Assembly: GCA_004144935.1 (NCBI GenBank) | Contig: SDZP01000033.1 | Coordinates: forward strand, 1-26,612 | Reading direction: 5' to 3' | DNA length: 26,612 nt | Source: Caulobacteraceae bacterium | Lineage (GTDB): Bacteria; Pseudomonadota; Alphaproteobacteria; Caulobacterales; Caulobacteraceae | Shown here: positions 1 through 7,546 of the stretch, piece after piece | How positions within the stretch are numbered: position 1 is the first letter of the stretch | How the letters are laid out: the number at the start of each line of letters is the position of its first letter | Notes under the pieces: generated by a model | Told to the model about the DNA's origin: nothing | Database searches by the model: none | The model's input: only the letters and a program-made list of their open reading frames with translations | Made by a program: the position numbers and the translations under genes

Positions 1-111
1 GCTCTAGATTGAGGCCCCTGCGTCAAACCGCCTGACACCTAGGTATAATTTCTGACGGCCGCGCCAGATGCGACAACCGCCTGGCAGGGATGAAAAAAAA
101 GGCCGTTCTGA

Positions 112-477
112 GTGACCCAACCGCTTATCGCCATCGTCGAGGACGACGAGTCCCTGCGCGAGTCCCTGGTGGGTCTCGTCCGCTCGCTGGGCTATCGCGC
201 CAGCAGCTTTGCCTCCGCCGACCTCTTCCTGGCGGCCGGCGCGGAAGCCGCCTGCGACTGCATCATCACCGACATCCAGATGCCAGGCGTCAGCGGCATC
301 GACCTGAAACTCAAGCTGGCCGCCGCCGGCTGCCCCGCCCCGGTGATCATGATCACCGCCCGCACGGAAGCGGCCCTGCACGACCGGGCCCGGGCCAGCG
401 GCGCGGTCTGCCTGCTGCAAAAGCCGTTCGCCGCCGAGGCTCTGCTTTCATGCCTGGAGACGGCGCTGGCCGCCTAG
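112..477 (+). CDS. Receiver-only response regulator (CheY/FixJ-type REC domain)
   Basis: A 121-residue protein consisting of a single response-regulator receiver domain with no output domain. The phosphorylation site is visible: acidic pair Asp11/Asp12, phospho-acceptor Asp54 in TDIQMPG, Thr82 in MITA and Lys104 in QKPF. The sequence resembles the receiver half of FixJ-type regulators, but it stops where the LuxR-type DNA-binding domain would begin. It starts at GTG 112, with a weak AAGG upstream. The sensor kinase gene begins 25 bases after its stop, so the two are probably co-transcribed partners. Without an effector domain it would act by protein contact or as a phosphate sink; that role is inference. 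Family call is secure, pathway unknown. Confidence 0.9.
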   Translation: MTQPLIAIVEDDESLRESLVGLVRSLGYRASSFASADLFLAAGAEAACDCIITDIQMPGVSGIDLKLKLAAAGCPAPVIMITARTEAALHDRARASGAVCLLQKPFAAEALLSCLETALAA

Positions 478-502
478 GCTAGCCTTGGTTCAGGGAGGGC
501 CG

Positions 503-1723
503 ATGGCGGACACGCAAGAGCTGGTCGAAGCGCTGAAGCGCAGCGAGCACCGCTACCGCAACATCTTCCAGGCCATGTCGGTGGCCTTCTGGGAGCTCGA
601 CTTCTTCCCGGTCGGCGACATCCTGCGGGACCTGCGCAAGCAAGGGGTCACCGATTTCGCCGCCCATATGGCCGCCCACCCCGAGGTCGTCCGCCAGATG
701 ATGCGCGCCACCCGCATCGTCGACATCAACGATCAGGTCATGGCCATGCTCGGTCGCGGCGACCGGGCCGAGATGCTGGTCAATCTGGAGGACTACTGGC
801 CCCAGAGCAGCACGCCGGTCTATGCCGCCAGCGTCGTCGCCGCCGTCACGGGCCAGCCCAACTATTCGACCGAAACGAAAGTCCGGGCCATGGACGGGCG
901 CGAGATCGATGTCCTGTTCACCGCCTGCTTTCCGCCGGACACCATGAACAAGGGCACCCTTCTGGTCGGGGTGATCGACATTTCCGAGCGGCTGAAGGCC
1001 GAGGCCCTGCTGGCCCAGGTGCAGGCCGAGTTCGCCCATGCCGCCCGCATCTCCATGCTGGGCGAACTGACCGCCTCCATCGCCCATGAGGTCAACCAGC
1101 CGCTCGCCGCCATCGCCGCCAGCGCCGCCGCCGGCCGACGCTGGCTGGACCGGGACGAGCCGGATCTCGAGGAGGTGAAGACCCTCGTCGCCCGCATCGC
1201 CCGCGACGCCGACCGGGCGGCCCAGATCATCGGCCGGGTGCGCGACATGGCCATGCGCCGGGCGCCGGAGCCCCGGCCGCTGTCCCTCAACGGACTGGTG
1301 GAGGAGGCGGTGGTCTTCCTGCGCCACGAGATCCAGGGTCACGAGGTGACGCTGACCCTCGACCTGGCCAACGGCCTGCCGCCGGTGATGGCCGACCGCA
1401 CCCAGCTGCAGCAGGTGGTGGTCAACCTGGCGGTCAATGCGCTGCAGGCCATGGGGCAGGGGGGCGAGCTGGTGCTGGCGACGACGCCGACCGACGGTGG
1501 CGTGCGGCTGACGGTCAGCGATACCGGCCCGGGCATCGCGCCGGACGATCTCGGCAAGCTGTTCGCCAGCTTCTACACCACCAAGGACGGCGGCATGGGC
1601 ATGGGCCTGCCCATCTGCCAGACGATCGTCGAGAGCTACGGCGGGACCATCAGCGCCGCGAACAGCGAGGCCGGGGCGGTGTTTACGGTGATCTTGCCGA
1701 GCACAGTGCAGAGGGTCGCCTGA
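503..1723 (+). CDS. PAS-domain soluble sensor histidine kinase
   Basis: A 406-residue histidine kinase. The start at ATG 503 is preferred over the in-frame TTG at 485 because a strong AGGGAGGG ribosome site lies just upstream of 503. An N-terminal PAS-like sensor region (about 10-155) is followed by a dimerisation/phospho-acceptor segment with HEVNQPLAAI (His about 195), as in FixL/DctB-type kinases. The catalytic ATPase domain shows the N box (VVNLAVNALQAM), the G1 box (DTGPGI) and the G2 region (GMGMGLPICQTIVE). No transmembrane segment is visible, so it should sense a cytoplasmic signal. It follows the receiver-only regulator by 25 bases and is its likely partner. The ligand cannot be predicted. 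Confidence 0.92.
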   Translation: MADTQELVEALKRSEHRYRNIFQAMSVAFWELDFFPVGDILRDLRKQGVTDFAAHMAAHPEVVRQMMRATRIVDINDQVMAMLGRGDRAEMLVNLEDYWPQSSTPVYAASVVAAVTGQPNYSTETKVRAMDGREIDVLFTACFPPDTMNKGTLLVGVIDISERLKAEALLAQVQAEFAHAARISMLGELTASIAHEVNQPLAAIAASAAAGRRWLDRDEPDLEEVKTLVARIARDADRAAQIIGRVRDMAMRRAPEPRPLSLNGLVEEAVVFLRHEIQGHEVTLTLDLANGLPPVMADRTQLQQVVVNLAVNALQAMGQGGELVLATTPTDGGVRLTVSDTGPGIAPDDLGKLFASFYTTKDGGMGMGLPICQTIVESYGGTISAANSEAGAVFTVILPSTVQRVA

Positions 1724-1726
1724 GGC

Positions 1727-1880
1727 TTCCTTCTCCCCTTGGGGGAGAAGGTGTCGGCGAAGCCGACGGATGAGGGGTCGCACCGGCCTCCCCGATCCGG
1801 GCGCCGAAAATCGTTGGATGTCAGCGCGACCCCTCATCCGACCCCTTCGGGGCCACCTTCTCCCCCAAGGGGAGAAGGAA
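1727..1880. repeat. Nested intergenic inverted repeat, copy 1
   Basis: The outer arms 1727-1751 and 1856-1880 are perfect reverse complements over 25 bases (core CCTTCTCCCC...GGGGGAGAAGG), and each arm is itself nearly palindromic. A second, inner pair (GGATGAGGGGTCGC at 1768-1781 and its complement at 1826-1839) is nested inside. It lies four bases after the kinase stop, so the transcript could fold into a long hairpin and end or stabilise the mRNA. A related element occurs at 26427-26589 and a solo arm at 14471-14494, marking a dispersed repeat family. Confidence 0.9.
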
Positions 1881-2018
1881 ATCTCACGCTCAAGCGATGA
1901 CCGCCCCATACCAAGGTGTCAGGCGTCGACCCGCACGTAGAATATCGCCGGTCGCCCGGCGAGCGCATCGTCCTCCCATCGAAACACGGCGCCCGACGCG
2001 CCAATGGGAGAGACCCTC

Positions 2019-2828
2019 ATGACAAAGACCATCATGCTGATCCACGGCGCCTGGCTGACCCCCGCGTCCTGGGACCGTTTCCGCGGCCGCTACGAGGCCA
2101 AGGGCTACACCGTCGTCACCCCGGCCTGGCCGACCCATGAGGGGACGCCGGCCCAGATGCGGGCCAACCCGCCGGCGGCCATGGGCAAGCTCGGGGTCAA
2201 GGACATCGTCGACCACTACGAGCGGGAGATCGCCAGGCTGCCGGAAGCGCCGATCCTGATGGGCCACAGCTTCGGCGGCCTGTTCGTCCAGCTGCTGCTC
2301 GACCGGGGTCTCGGCGCCGTCGGCGTCGCCATCGACCCGGGCGCGCCGTTCGGGGTGCTGGTGCATCCGACCGCGGTGATCACCAGCCTGCCGGTGTTCA
2401 CCACCTGGAATGCCTGGAACAAGGCGCTGCCGTTCACCCGCAAGAGCTTCGCTGCCGGCTTCGCCAATACCCTGCCGCAAAGCCAGCTGGCGGCCGAGTA
2501 CGACGCCCAGATCGTGCCCTCGCCGGGCCGGATCTTCTATGACGTGGTGCTGGGCCGCGGCGCGAAGGTGAACTGGAAAAACCCCAGCCGCCCCCCGCTG
2601 CTGCTGATCGCCGCCGAGCACGACCGCACGGTGCCGACGCCGATGGTCAAACAGAACTACGCCAGGCAGAAGCGCGCCCCCAGCGTCACCGAATTCCACG
2701 AGTTCTACGGACGCAGCCACTACCTCTGCAACGAGAGCGGCTGGGAAGACGTCGCCGACTACTGCCTCGACTGGGCCGTGGCGCAACTGCCGGCCCAGGC
2801 CAGGCCCAAGCTCTCCGCCGTCGCCTGA
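2019..2828 (+). CDS. Alpha/beta hydrolase (paralogue of 3916-4791)
   Basis: A 269-residue alpha/beta hydrolase, cytoplasmic by its lack of a signal peptide. The start at 2019 is chosen over the in-frame ATG at 2004 because GGGAGAG at 2005-2011 is correctly placed for it. An early oxyanion motif HGAW (residues 9-12) precedes the nucleophile elbow GHSFGG with Ser84; Asp202 (AEHD) and His234 (GRSH) complete a catalytic triad. Esters or lactones are plausible substrates, but none is identifiable. The next hydrolase begins two bases after its stop, indicating co-translation. The third gene of the group is a clear paralogue, sharing the SKTI/TKTI start, GHSFGG, PGRIFY and the C-terminal SGW/PGW segment. 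Confidence 0.9.
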   Translation: MTKTIMLIHGAWLTPASWDRFRGRYEAKGYTVVTPAWPTHEGTPAQMRANPPAAMGKLGVKDIVDHYEREIARLPEAPILMGHSFGGLFVQLLLDRGLGAVGVAIDPGAPFGVLVHPTAVITSLPVFTTWNAWNKALPFTRKSFAAGFANTLPQSQLAAEYDAQIVPSPGRIFYDVVLGRGAKVNWKNPSRPPLLLIAAEHDRTVPTPMVKQNYARQKRAPSVTEFHEFYGRSHYLCNESGWEDVADYCLDWAVAQLPAQARPKLSAVA

Positions 2829-2830
2829 CG

Positions 2831-3766
2831 ATGTCGCTCGACGCCAACCGTCGGACGGTCCTGATCGGGACCGCCGCGACCACCCTCGCCACCCTCCTGC
2901 CGACGCTCCCCGCCTCGGCCAAACCCGAACCGATGAGGCAATCCATGGGCTACGTCACCGCCAAGGACGGCGCGAAGATTTTCTACAAGGACTGGGGCAG
3001 GGGCCAGCCGGTGCTCTTCTCCCACGGCTGGCCGCTGAGCGCGGACGCCTGGGACGGCCAGATGACGTTCCTGGGCCAACAGGGCTACCGGGTCATCGCC
3101 CACGACCGCCGCAGCCACGGCCGTTCCGACCAGACCTGGGACGGCAACGACATGGACACCTACGCCGATGACCTTGGCGCCCTGATCGAGACCCTCGACC
3201 TGAAGGACATCGTCCTGGTCGGCCACTCGACTGGCGGCGGCGAGATCACCCATTACGTCGGCCGGCATGGCACGAAGCGGGTCGCCAAGGTGGTGCTGAT
3301 CGGCGCGGTGCCGCCGCTGATGGTCAAGACGCCGGCCAATCCGGGCGGCCTGCCGCTGGCGGTCTTCGACGGCATCCGCAAGGGGACGTTCGACAACCGC
3401 AGCCAGTTCTACAAGGACCTGGCCATCCCCTTCTACGGCTACAACCGCGACGGGGCGAAGCTGTCGGAGGGCGTTCGCGACAGCTTCTGGCTGCAGGGCA
3501 TGATGGGTGGCCTGAAGGGCCAGCTCGACTGCATCCATGAGTTCTCGGAGGTGGACTACACCGAGGACCTGAAGAAGATCGACAGGCCGACCCTGATCCT
3601 GCACGGCGATGACGACCAGATCGTTCCCATCGGAGCCTCGGCGCTGATGAGCTCGAAGATCGTCAAGGGCGCCAGGCTCAAGGTCTACAAGGGCGCCCCG
3701 CACGGCTTCCCGACGACCCATCAGGACGAGGTCAACGCCGACCTGTTGGCGTTCATCAAGGGCTGA
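2831..3766 (+). CDS. Exported alpha/beta hydrolase, cofactor-free haloperoxidase/arylesterase type
   Basis: A 311-residue hydrolase of the non-heme chloroperoxidase/arylesterase branch. The N-terminus carries a twin-arginine (NRRTVLIG) followed by a hydrophobic stretch and an ASA cleavage-like site near residue 30, suggesting Tat export to the periplasm. The mature domain starts near GYVTAKDGAKIFYKDWG; Ser133 lies in GHSTGGGE, Asp262 in GDDDQIVP and His291 in APHGFP. Members usually hydrolyse esters, and many show promiscuous perhydrolase/bromoperoxidase activity with peroxide. It starts two bases after the preceding hydrolase. A close cytoplasmic paralogue lies at 17637-18458 and lacks the signal, so this genome appears to keep an exported and an internal version. 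Confidence 0.9.
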   Translation: MSLDANRRTVLIGTAATTLATLLPTLPASAKPEPMRQSMGYVTAKDGAKIFYKDWGRGQPVLFSHGWPLSADAWDGQMTFLGQQGYRVIAHDRRSHGRSDQTWDGNDMDTYADDLGALIETLDLKDIVLVGHSTGGGEITHYVGRHGTKRVAKVVLIGAVPPLMVKTPANPGGLPLAVFDGIRKGTFDNRSQFYKDLAIPFYGYNRDGAKLSEGVRDSFWLQGMMGGLKGQLDCIHEFSEVDYTEDLKKIDRPTLILHGDDDQIVPIGASALMSSKIVKGARLKVYKGAPHGFPTTHQDEVNADLLAFIKG

Positions 3767-3775
3767 CCAACTGGT

Positions 3776-3900
3776 CGTCATCCCGGACGGCCGCGGGCCG
3801 ATCCGGGACCCAGGGGACCGGGCCTGGTCGCCTGCAGCGGCGACGAGCTTGCCACCAGCTCTGGTTCCCGGCGCTCCGCTACGCTGCGGCCGGGATGACG
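3776..3900. repeat. Intergenic inverted repeat (CGTCATCCCGG type)
   Basis: CGTCATCCCGG at 3776-3786 is matched by its reverse complement CCGGGATGACG at 3890-3900, with further GC-rich partially complementary sequence between. The element fills almost the whole gap between two hydrolase genes and ends 15 bases before the second start, so the downstream ribosome site lies just outside it. It resembles the CATCCCGG-type repeat at 22531-22653. Confidence 0.75.
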
Positions 3901-3915
3901 GAGAGGAGCACGAGT

Positions 3916-4791
3916 ATGTCCAAGACCATTGTCCTGATCCACGGCGCCTGGGTGACCCCGGCCAGCTGGGCCAGCTTCCGCCAGCCGCTTGAGGCGGCGG
4001 GCTACAGCGTCCACGCCCCGACCTGGCCGCGCCTCGACGGCTTCACCCCCGCCGAGATCAACGCCAGCCCGCCCGCCGGCTTCGGCGCCCTGACCGTCGG
4101 CACGGTGGTCGATCATCTGCAGCGCTTCATCGAGGCCCTGCCCGAACAGCCGATCCTGATCGGCCACAGTTTCGGCGGCCTCTACACCCAGCTGTTGCTG
4201 GACCGGGGGGTCGGCGTGGCCGGGGTGGCGCTCAATCCGGTGCTGATCGGCGGCATCGTCCCGGGCCCCACGACCCTGACCGCCGCCCTGCCGATCCTGG
4301 CCCGCCCGAACGGCTGGAACCGGCCCTACGCCTTCAGCCGCGACCGCTGGTTCCGCCGCTTCGCGAACGGCGCCCCCAAGGCGCTCTCCGACCAGGCCTA
4401 CGACAGCTTCGTCATTCCGGCTCCGGGGCGCATCTTCTACCAGGCGGCCAGCTGGATCGGGACGCTGATCGATCCTCGCCGCCGCACCGCGCCCTTGTTG
4501 ATCACCGGGGGCGACGCAGACCGGCTGGTCACGCCCTATCTCAGCCGCGCCGCCTTCCGGATACAGAAAGGCTCACTCGCCAGGACCGACTATGCGTCGT
4601 TCCCGGGGATGAGCCATCTCCTGATCGCCGAGCCCGGCTGGGAGCAGGTTGCCCAGACCGCGCTCGACTGGATCGAGGGCCTCTATTTGCCGAAGGCGAG
4701 CTTCAACCGGTCTGCCGCATACTCCTGGGCGCCGGCGGAGTCGGCCACGACCAGCCCCATGCCGAAGAACTCGTGGGTCACGCCGGCATAG
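3916..4791 (+). CDS. Alpha/beta hydrolase with an extended C-terminus that overlaps the opposing gene
   Basis: A 291-residue paralogue of the hydrolase at 2019-2828. The start at 3916 is supported by GGAGAGGAG upstream; the in-frame ATG at 3895 lies inside the repeat. HGAW, Ser85 (GHSFGG), Asp202 and His234 (GMSH) give a complete triad. The homologous region ends near residue 258 (DWIEGL). About 33 further residues have no counterpart in the paralogue and are encoded by the strand opposite the end of the esterase gene at 4683-5768, giving a 109-base convergent overlap. The tail looks like run-through after loss of an ancestral stop, which is inference. Function beyond hydrolase is unknown. 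Confidence 0.88.
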   Translation: MSKTIVLIHGAWVTPASWASFRQPLEAAGYSVHAPTWPRLDGFTPAEINASPPAGFGALTVGTVVDHLQRFIEALPEQPILIGHSFGGLYTQLLLDRGVGVAGVALNPVLIGGIVPGPTTLTAALPILARPNGWNRPYAFSRDRWFRRFANGAPKALSDQAYDSFVIPAPGRIFYQAASWIGTLIDPRRRTAPLLITGGDADRLVTPYLSRAAFRIQKGSLARTDYASFPGMSHLLIAEPGWEQVAQTALDWIEGLYLPKASFNRSAAYSWAPAESATTSPMPKNSWVTPA

Positions 4792-5768
4792 TCGCGCACC
4801 TCGACCGGCACCCCGGCGGCGCGCAGCTTGTCGGCCAGATTGACCCCGTCGTCATGCAGCGGATCGATCTCGGCCAGGATGATGGTGGTCGAGGGCAGGC
4901 CGTTGAGGTTGGCGCCGACCAGGTTCAGGCGCGGATCCAGCGCCTGGGCCGGATTGGCCAGGGTCTTGGTGAAGAACCAGGCCAGCATGGGCGTATTCAG
5001 CGGCTTGGCGGCCGCCTGCGCGACCTTGGAGCCGGTGGCCATGTTGCTGTCGGCGACCGGGTAGACGGCCACGATGGCCTTGGGGGCGGTCCAGCCGTTG
5101 TCGCGCGCGGCGATGGCGACGTTGACCGCCATGTTGCCGCCGGCGCTCTCGCCGACCACAGCCACGTTGGCGGGATTGGCGCCCCAGCTGGCGGCGTTGG
5201 CCAGCACCCACTGGTAGGCCGCGTTGGCATCGTCGTGGGCGGCCGGGAACTTGGCCTCCGGCGCGTGGCGGTACTCGATGGAGACAACGATGGCGCCGGT
5301 CAGTTTGCTGAGGGCGCGCGGGGCCCCGTCATAGGTGTTGAGGTCGGCGATCACCCAGCCGCCGCCGTGGATGTAGAGGATGACGGGCGCATTGGCGGCC
5401 ACGTTCGGCGGCGTGTAGATGCGCGCCGCCTGCGTGCCGGCGGCCGCCTTGTAGGTGACGTCCCGGGTGGTCACCGTGGTGTCCGGCTTCATGCCCTTGT
5501 CGGCCATGATCGCCTTGACCGCGTCGGCGGGGCTGGGCTGCTTGCGGGCCTCGATCTCGTCCAGGGTCTCGATCGGCTTGCCGCCCAGGCTGGCCAGCTT
5601 GTCGAGCACGGCCTGCATGTCGGGGTCAGGGGTCGTGCTGCGGACGTGAGTGGTCTCGGACGGTGCGATGGCCTCTGAAGCCGGCGTGCTGGCGTCGGGC
5701 TTGGGATTGCAAGCCCCGAGCGTCAGGACGGTCACCGCGGCGGCGGAGAGGAGAAGGGCGTTTTTCAT
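4683..5768 (-). CDS. Lipoprotein esterase/lipase of the hormone-sensitive lipase family (family IV)
   Basis: A 361-residue esterase. It begins with a lipoprotein signal peptide ending in the lipobox LGAC (Cys20), so it is likely lipid-anchored in the envelope. After a Pro/Ser/Thr-rich linker and a helical segment, the catalytic domain shows the oxyanion motif HGGGW (134-138), the nucleophile Ser208 in GESAGG, Asp302 in EIDPLHDDG and His332 in VTHEFFG, all standard for HSL-family carboxylesterases acting on short or medium acyl esters. The start at 5768 is fixed by the signal peptide, although its ribosome site is weak. It lies 83 bases downstream of the HAAS membrane protein on the same strand. 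Its 3' end overlaps the convergent hydrolase. Confidence 0.92.
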   Translation of the reverse strand: MKNALLLSAAAVTVLTLGACNPKPDASTPASEAIAPSETTHVRSTTPDPDMQAVLDKLASLGGKPIETLDEIEARKQPSPADAVKAIMADKGMKPDTTVTTRDVTYKAAAGTQAARIYTPPNVAANAPVILYIHGGGWVIADLNTYDGAPRALSKLTGAIVVSIEYRHAPEAKFPAAHDDANAAYQWVLANAASWGANPANVAVVGESAGGNMAVNVAIAARDNGWTAPKAIVAVYPVADSNMATGSKVAQAAAKPLNTPMLAWFFTKTLANPAQALDPRLNLVGANLNGLPSTTIILAEIDPLHDDGVNLADKLRAAGVPVEVRDYAGVTHEFFGMGLVVADSAGAQEYAADRLKLAFGK

Positions 5769-5851
5769 GGGGAAGGCCAGTCTGGTTTGAGAACTGTAGT
5801 CGCAACCCGGCCCCTCCCGCCTCTGTTCCGCTAGGGCGATTGCGCCCGCCG

Positions 5852-6952
5852 TCAAGCCACCTGCGCGGACTCCGGCTTGGCCGGAGTGACCAGCCGCCAG
5901 AGCGAGCCCAGGATGTTGCCGACCGTCTCCAGCATCATGCCGATGACGATCAGGGTCAGCAGGGCGGCGAGATCGAACTGGCCGTGGACCAGTAGCTGCA
6001 GGCGATCGACGCCTTCCTGCACGGACGCCACATGGATCACCGGCGAGAGCGGCGAGGCGGTCCACAGCCAGAGCAGGCCCGCCAGCCGGATTCCGGCCAA
6101 GGCCAGCTGACCCACGGCGGCGGGGCGGATGGCGGCCGGACGCCAGGCCCGGAACAGCTCCAGGACGATACGGGCGGCGAGGTAGGCCAGGATGGGCCAG
6201 AAGCCGAGACCGACGATCTGGGTCAGGATGGCGCCGTAGTCGACCCCGCCCCAGATGAAGCTGCCGGCGCCGGGCCGCAGGTCGGCGATCGGCAAGACCC
6301 CGGTCCACCAGAGCAGGAGGACGGTCAGGCCCATGGCCGCGCCCAGGGCGTTGGCGGCCGGCGAGGTCGATTTCCAGCTGTAGATGTGAACGCCCTTGCC
6401 GCCCAGGTTTCCCGACCGGATCGTCCGCTCCAGCCCCTCGGTGTCGAAGGCGGCCAGTTCGAACAGGTGCAGGTCCTTGACCCGCCATTCACGCAGGAAC
6501 CGCGGCTTGGTCTCCTGCCGCTCGATGAAGAAGCCGGCGATGGCCGCCACCCCGATCAGGGTGACACCCCCCTGCACCAGGTTGCCGAAGGCCCTGGCGA
6601 TGGCCTGGCTGAAGGCGATCTCACCGACCGCCACCTGCACCGCCGTGGCCAGCAGGGTGATGCAGACCAGGGCCGCCAGCCCGATCTTCACGGCGAACAG
6701 CCAGTAGGGATAGAGCTCCGGGCCCACCAGATGGTTGGCGCCGGTGTGATAGCGGCCGGCGACGGCCAGAGGGTGGCCGACCTCGCGCAGGATGGCCTCG
6801 GCCTCCGCCTCGGTCAGCGGGCGGCCAAGCTCGGCCTCACGGGCCTCGAACCGGTTGAGGATCATGTCGCGCAGTTCGGCGACGATATCGTCGCGAACAT
6901 CCTTGGGCAGCTGCGCCGCCACCGCCTTGAGATACTGGTCCAGCAGGGTCAT
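5852..6952 (-). CDS. HAAS-domain multi-pass membrane protein
   Basis: A 366-residue membrane protein, start at 6952 supported by GGAGGGGG immediately upstream. The first 70 residues are a soluble helical region (LDQYLKAVAAQLPKDVRDDI onward, then LTEAEAEAILREVGHP) typical of HAAS/DUF1700-like N-terminal domains encoded beside PadR regulators. About six hydrophobic segments follow (roughly 82-107, 120-140, 200-222, 240-265, 275-295 and 325-350) with a soluble loop at about 145-195. No catalytic motif was seen. The PadR gene lies 32 bases upstream on the same strand, a pairing common in bacteria where PadR controls the membrane gene. The biochemical role is unknown. Confidence 0.8.
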   Translation of the reverse strand: MTLLDQYLKAVAAQLPKDVRDDIVAELRDMILNRFEAREAELGRPLTEAEAEAILREVGHPLAVAGRYHTGANHLVGPELYPYWLFAVKIGLAALVCITLLATAVQVAVGEIAFSQAIARAFGNLVQGGVTLIGVAAIAGFFIERQETKPRFLREWRVKDLHLFELAAFDTEGLERTIRSGNLGGKGVHIYSWKSTSPAANALGAAMGLTVLLLWWTGVLPIADLRPGAGSFIWGGVDYGAILTQIVGLGFWPILAYLAARIVLELFRAWRPAAIRPAAVGQLALAGIRLAGLLWLWTASPLSPVIHVASVQEGVDRLQLLVHGQFDLAALLTLIVIGMMLETVGNILGSLWRLVTPAKPESAQVA

Positions 6953-6984
6953 CGCCCCCTCCGTGTGAAAGTCGTTGTGGGTGT

Positions 6985-7311
6985 TCAGAGCATCCGGTCC
7001 AGCGAGGCGGAGATGGTCCGCCATTCCGCCGCCAGTCGCTGCAGCATGGTCTCGCCGGCGGCGGAGAGGCGGTAGAACCGCTTCTTGCGCCGGTCTTCTT
7101 CGCGCCATTCGGAATCGAGCAGGCCCTGGCTCTCAAGCCGGCGCAGCAGGGGATAGAGGGTGCTTTCCTCCATCTCCAGCCCGTCGGCGGCGAGCAGGAC
7201 GCGCAGGGAATAGCCGTATTGTTCGGTCTTCAGCCGGGCCATGACGGCAAGGATCAGCGATCCCCGGCGCAGCTCCAGCTTCAGGCTCTCAAACAGATCG
7301 GTCTCGGACAT
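6985..7311 (-). CDS. PadR-family transcriptional regulator
   Basis: A 108-residue PadR-type winged-helix regulator. The N-terminal ELRRGSLILAVMARL leads into GYSLRVLL, then ESTLYPLLRRLESQGLLDSE forms the recognition helix and wing, with the basic DRRKKRFYRLSAAG strand typical of the family. The C-terminal helix is short, as in the PadR-s2 subgroup. It is the first gene of an apparent operon with the HAAS membrane protein 32 bases downstream. A cluster of dyads at 7338-7369 directly upstream is a good candidate for an autoregulatory operator. The inducer is unknown. Confidence 0.93.
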   Translation of the reverse strand: MSETDLFESLKLELRRGSLILAVMARLKTEQYGYSLRVLLAADGLEMEESTLYPLLRRLESQGLLDSEWREEDRRKKRFYRLSAAGETMLQRLAAEWRTISASLDRML

Positions 7312-7337
7312 GACGGCTTCGCCCTGGCGTCACATAG

Positions 7338-7369
7338 TGTGTGACACACAGTGTATGGCGCATACTGTG
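7338..7369 (-). promoter_or_regulatory. Candidate PadR operator: two adjoining dyads
   Basis: TGTGTG-A-CACACA at 7338-7350 is a perfect 6+6 dyad. It is partly overlapped by a quasi-palindrome at 7347-7369 with outer arms CACAGT/ACTGTG and an inner GTATG-GCG-CATAC. The region is more AT-rich than its surroundings and sits 27-58 bases upstream of the PadR start, where PadR proteins commonly bind their own promoters. The operator role is inference. Confidence 0.5.
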
Positions 7370-7388
7370 CGAGGGAGTCAAGCGCTGT

Positions 7389-7544
7389 GGGGACATGTTC
7401 CCCGCAGCGACGATGAGTCAGGAGATCAGCAGGCGGCGCCCGGGGTGCGTGTCCCCTCCTCCGGCGCCGGCAAGAGGGGACGCGTATCCCGGGTGGGGTC
7501 GGTGGATTTGCTTGAGGTGTTCAAGCCGCGGGGAACATGTCCCC
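7389..7544. repeat. Nested intergenic inverted repeat between divergent regulatory DNA and a gene end
   Basis: GGGGACATGTTCCCCGC (7389-7405) has an exact reverse complement at 7528-7544; each copy also contains an internal palindrome around ACATGT. Inside lies a second stem (GTCCCCTC at 7451-7458 with GAGGGGAC at 7474-7481) whose loop holds the perfect palindrome CCGGCGCCGG (7461-7470). No gene is visible in this stretch. It ends two bases beyond the stop of the DUF1989 gene and may act as its transcription end structure. Confidence 0.75.
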
Positions 7545-7546
7545 GG

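Noticed and set aside
1727..1880. CRISPR array
   Set aside because: Repeats are inverted pairs, not regularly spaced direct repeats, and no cas genes are present.
479..1909. Long minus-strand reading frame opposite the histidine kinase
   Set aside because: It has a low-complexity Arg/Gly/His/Asp-rich composition typical of GC-rich antisense frames, and the plus strand has complete kinase motifs.
4773..5678. Plus-strand frame opposite the lipoprotein esterase
   Set aside because: Repetitive Gly/Val/Asp/His composition with no domain; the opposing esterase has a full catalytic triad.
6032..7075. Plus-strand frame opposite the HAAS membrane protein
   Set aside because: Pro/Gly/Gln/Asp-rich shadow; the minus strand encodes clear membrane helices and a good ribosome site.
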